Source: Actinernus sp. WN-2022
Taxonomy: Eukaryota; Cnidaria; Anthozoa; Actiniaria; Actinernidae
Assembly: GCA_030867875.1 (NCBI GenBank)
Contig: JAOWCC010000019.1
Coordinates: 32,965,976-33,029,975 of the forward strand
DNA length: 64,000 nucleotides
Direction of reading: 5' to 3'
Positions within the stretch are counted from its first letter, which is position 1, and every line of letters starts with the position of its first letter. The notes under the pieces were generated by a model. That model saw only the letters and a program-made list of their open reading frames with translations, ran no database searches and was not told the origin of the DNA. Of the stretch, positions 61,221 to 64,000 are shown one piece after another. Both the position numbers and the translations under genes were made by a program.

Positions 61221-62339
61221 AGACCCTGTGTCCGAGCCCATGGTGCTTTGCGCCAATGTTATGATTAGTTTGTTTATCAACGGCCGCATAAATTAAAGGC
61301 CAGCTTTTAGCCGAACTAAAATGCTCTCGATTGTTTATAAGTTTCATAAAAGAAGTACCCATATACTTTGGATAACGAATTTCATAATTTCTACCGGATT
61401 AGAAACCCAATCGAGCCCACGAATTTTCTCCGGATGCTTCGAATATGATTTTAACAGTATTCGGCAGGAAGCCAGTTGTTCTGTCTTTAGATTCTAATTA
61501 GGTTTACGAGTGCGACTTTTCACAACTCTACAAGCAAACACATACTCTTGCTACCTTGTTTTCATGTTTCCTGTATTGCTTAGCTGTATTTGAAGATCTC
61601 TACTTTCCTTGCGAATGATATATTTTGAGTGTAAAATGAAATGTCGACTCGTACTCGCACTAGAGTCAAACTCACAGCGAAGTAACAGCTGAACTCAGCA
61701 GATTGGAGTTTGACCCGCGATCGTAGTTTTAGTAGCAAGACTTTCTGGACCTACTGGAGGATGAAAAAAAAGGTTAAGGACATTGCTTTCTCTGCTAATA
61801 AAAATGCAAAACATATACAGATACGTCGTAACACCTCAGTGGAGCTTAGCCATGCGAAACTTGATTATAATTACGAATGATCTTGATGCCAGAAGTGGTT
61901 GCATGCTTTGTGCTTTGTATTTCCAACGAAGCCCGCCGGTCCATTAGTGCAGCAAATCCCCGGGAAACCCACGTAGTAGTCCTTTTGAACCACAAGTGTT
62001 CTCTTGTAGATCTAGAGAAAGTAAAATGTGGACTGCTGAAGGATTATTTGTCGAGTCGCTTCGCCTCGCTGTCTCGGTCCTTTCTCCGGAATTCCTCTAC
62101 TCGCCACTCTAGAAATATTCGAACTAAAGTTTCATTTTAAAAAGAATATATTCAAAAGTTAAGATAAAAGAAAGTCAGTTAAGCATATATACCTATGAAT
62201 AATTATACGATGGCCCAAACTAGGGATGGATTTCGAAAGATTCGAGAGTCACATAACAACAACAGCGATCTTTCTGATTTTCGTAGCCTACGGAAATGAT
62301 TTGCGCGCGCAAAGCACCATGGGCTCGGACACAGGGTCT
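61221..62339. mobile_element. 1.1-kb TTAA-flanked non-autonomous DNA transposon
   Basis: AGACCCTGTGTCCGAGCCCA and TGGTGCTTTGCG at the left are mirrored by CGCAAAGCACCA and TGGGCTCGGACACAGGGTCT at the right. TTAA directly flanks both ends (61217-61220 and 62340-62343). TTAA duplication is characteristic of piggyBac-type transposition. The interior has only short unassigned ORFs (for example 61877-62140), so it is non-autonomous. Confidence 0.75.
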
Positions 62340-62343
62340 TTAA

Positions 62344-63640
62344 TTACGAAGTTTCCTTTAGTTTTATTCAATTATGATGCTTTTGTTCGAGGTTTCACTG
62401 TTGTAAAACAGCCAAATGACAAGTGTAATTTTTACTTCGATTGAGCTCATGGCCGGGAAATAAAGTGGTGTGATTAATTGAGTAAATGAAATTATTCAGT
62501 GTTGCAGAGTAACGCAGCCAGGTCCACTCGGTCACGTCGGTCACTGTGGCCTCTGGAACCAGGGTAGATGCAGTGTTTCAGTTTCTATAGAACTTTGATA
62601 GTTTTTATTTATCGAGTTCATGTCCATTTTGAGCCGACTTCAAGTCGAAATCTCGCTCAGATATTGAATTTTGACTCGTTGTTTATTGGAAAAGATTACT
62701 CTGTTAGCTGGGATATTTTCTCTCCCTGCCTTTTCGCATGGTAATTTCATGCATTCTCACGTGCAGTTACTTTTGTGATTATTACTATAATTCGGTTAAA
62801 TTGTTGTTCTAATTTGTTACTTGAGGTGCCATCCCCATAGCTTGGCGGCATACCGTTCACATGACTTAAAGGATCTTCTGATATAGCGTATAATAATATT
62901 ATTTTCACTTCCTTTAATTTTAACTATTTTTCTACTATTGATATGATAATGAGACCACAACCTCTTGCTATTAACACGGGTCTAAAAGATTACATATTTA
63001 AAAGTTTCATCACATTTGTTCATGCCGAGAGGTTCAAGGGTTTTTAGTATGTGGATAAGATGACTCTCTGGCTTTACGAATTGAGTTTCGCGGAGATTAA
63101 ATTATGTCTCAGGGGATAAGTTGCATGTCAGTATTAGAATGGTTATAGCTTAACTAAGGTTTAGTAAATTCTACCTATAGCTAAATCGCGGTAGTGGTAA
63201 ACACGACATTAGGTTGTTAATAGTTACAAAACATCACAGGCAGACAGTTTAACTGAACAGCTTTCCCCTTTCTGTTCAGTTATTTCTCATAAATAGCAGA
63301 GAACTGACAAGCACACTACGTTCTTCGCAGTTCCTAAATTCGAATCTTAAATTATGAGCGCAAGAGTAACAAAACTAAGTGGACTGTAGCCTCCTAGGGC
63401 TGCCTAGTAGGCTAAGTAGACTGTGGTGAAAAAGTTTAAACAATTGTAAACCGAAATTGTCTGCTCCCTTTATAGAATATAACTGTTTACTGCAATGCAA
63501 TTATTTTATATGTCTGATTTTCCAGAGAGACACCATTATATTTAGCAATGATATTAAACATTAAATTTGATTAACACAAATGAAATTTTGTCCATTTGAT
63601 ATTTGTCCACACATCACAAAGTGGTTGCCGGTCAGTTTGG
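62344..63640. other. No gene recognised
   Basis: A segment at about 63112-63170 (GATAAGTTGCATGTCAGTAT, AGAATGGTTATAGC) is related to 14780-14830. Otherwise AT-rich, with no coding support. Confidence 0.4.
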
Positions 63641-63649
63641 AGACCGGAC

Positions 63650-63937
63650 TGAGAACATGGCAGCACAAAACCTAGCCATCGAGCGAAAAATCGCCTTGTC
63701 CATAGCATACCTCGTGGTGACCCTAGTGGTTGGTTATGTACCTACAATCGTAGCCCCCTGTTCTCGGCTATCTTAGGGTACAAGGCGGACCACATGATAG
63801 CTCCGTTTTCGATACTGTCGTTACTGGGTTGCGTTGCTATAAGGTCTATCGTGACATATAACAAGAACACCTACATCCAAACCAGCGTCAAGAAGCTACT
63901 AGAACCTCAGACAACCAATGTAGTCAGGACTGAGTAG
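63650..63937 (+). pseudogene. Possible GPCR-like fragment (TM6-TM7 region), frameshifted
   Basis: From ATGGCAGCACAAAACC (near 63657) the frame gives KIALSIAYLVVTLVVGYVPT, a hydrophobic helix with a TM6-like pattern, then stops. A shifted frame continues with FSAILGYKADHMIAP, FSILSLLGCVAIRSIVTYN and KNTYIQTSVKKLLEP before TAG at 63935-63937. The layout (helix, short loop, helix, basic tail) resembles the end of a rhodopsin-family receptor, but no intact NPxxY motif is present. It is tentative, and the window ends soon after. Confidence 0.4.
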
Positions 63938-64000
63938 CTCGGCTTAGAACGCCGGCATGGAGTTAATTGGCCAGACAGTTTTAAACTTGCAGTGATGCCA

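Overview
The window is nuclear DNA of a metazoan, most likely an anthozoan cnidarian such as a coral or sea anemone. The evidence is a spliced animal gene, 5'-truncated non-LTR retrotransposons, tRNA-derived SINEs and many foldback (MITE-like) repeats. The phylum-level call is inference; metazoan is secure. There is no bacterial-type gene organisation, CRISPR array or rRNA.

The outstanding feature is a complete Polinton/Maverick (adintovirus-like) element at 16103-32378 (16,276 bp). It has terminal inverted repeats of 404 bp that look identical by eye, and a perfect 6-bp target site duplication, GCCATT (16097-16102 and 32379-32384). Left to right it carries: a zinc-ribbon VLTF3/TFIIB-like protein (+); a two-helix membrane protein, a conserved 388-aa protein and the packaging ATPase (all -); then on + a fibre-head-like protein, a collagen-like fibre, the penton, a small basic protein, the double-jelly-roll major capsid protein, two paralogous GG-site/AT-hook core-type proteins, an adenain-type protease, a zinc-ribbon/phospholipase A2 protein, an RVE integrase with chromodomain, a 40-aa ORF, a U1-like zinc finger and a protein-primed family-B DNA polymerase. 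So it has a full set for integration, replication, packaging, virion assembly and maturation. Most genes start within about 10-25 bases of a TATA-rich motif. The integrase frame has no early AUG. It overlaps the end of the PLA2 ORF in the -1 frame, behind a canonical A AAA AAC heptamer, a 7-nt spacer and a 9-bp stem, which is a strong candidate for programmed -1 frameshifting. The polymerase is split by one frame break between catalytic motifs A and B, although all motifs remain.

The Polinton sits in the tail of a tRNA-derived SINE. An uninterrupted relative at 14155-14330 shows the empty site. An older dispersed repeat lies on both sides in opposite orientation (15612-15760 and about 32385-32730).

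Downstream on the + strand, eight exons with consensus splice sites (33560-48843) encode nearly all of the WD40 protein DCAF12, a CRL4 ubiquitin-ligase substrate receptor; only the basic N-terminus was not found. Its introns hold MITEs: an 897-bp Mutator-like element with 9-bp TSD, a large foldback rich in ACCGGTAC motifs, a TTAA-type MITE and a 52-bp minisatellite. An intronless RING-finger gene lies on the minus strand at 51164-51799.

The left flank (1-16 kb) and right tail (52-64 kb) hold no intact gene that I recognise. They contain three LINE fragments, SINEs, tRNA-like sequences, palindromic MITEs, satellites (61-bp, 20-bp and 9-bp units), a TTAA-flanked 1.1-kb element (61221-62339) and a frameshifted GPCR-like fragment at the right edge.
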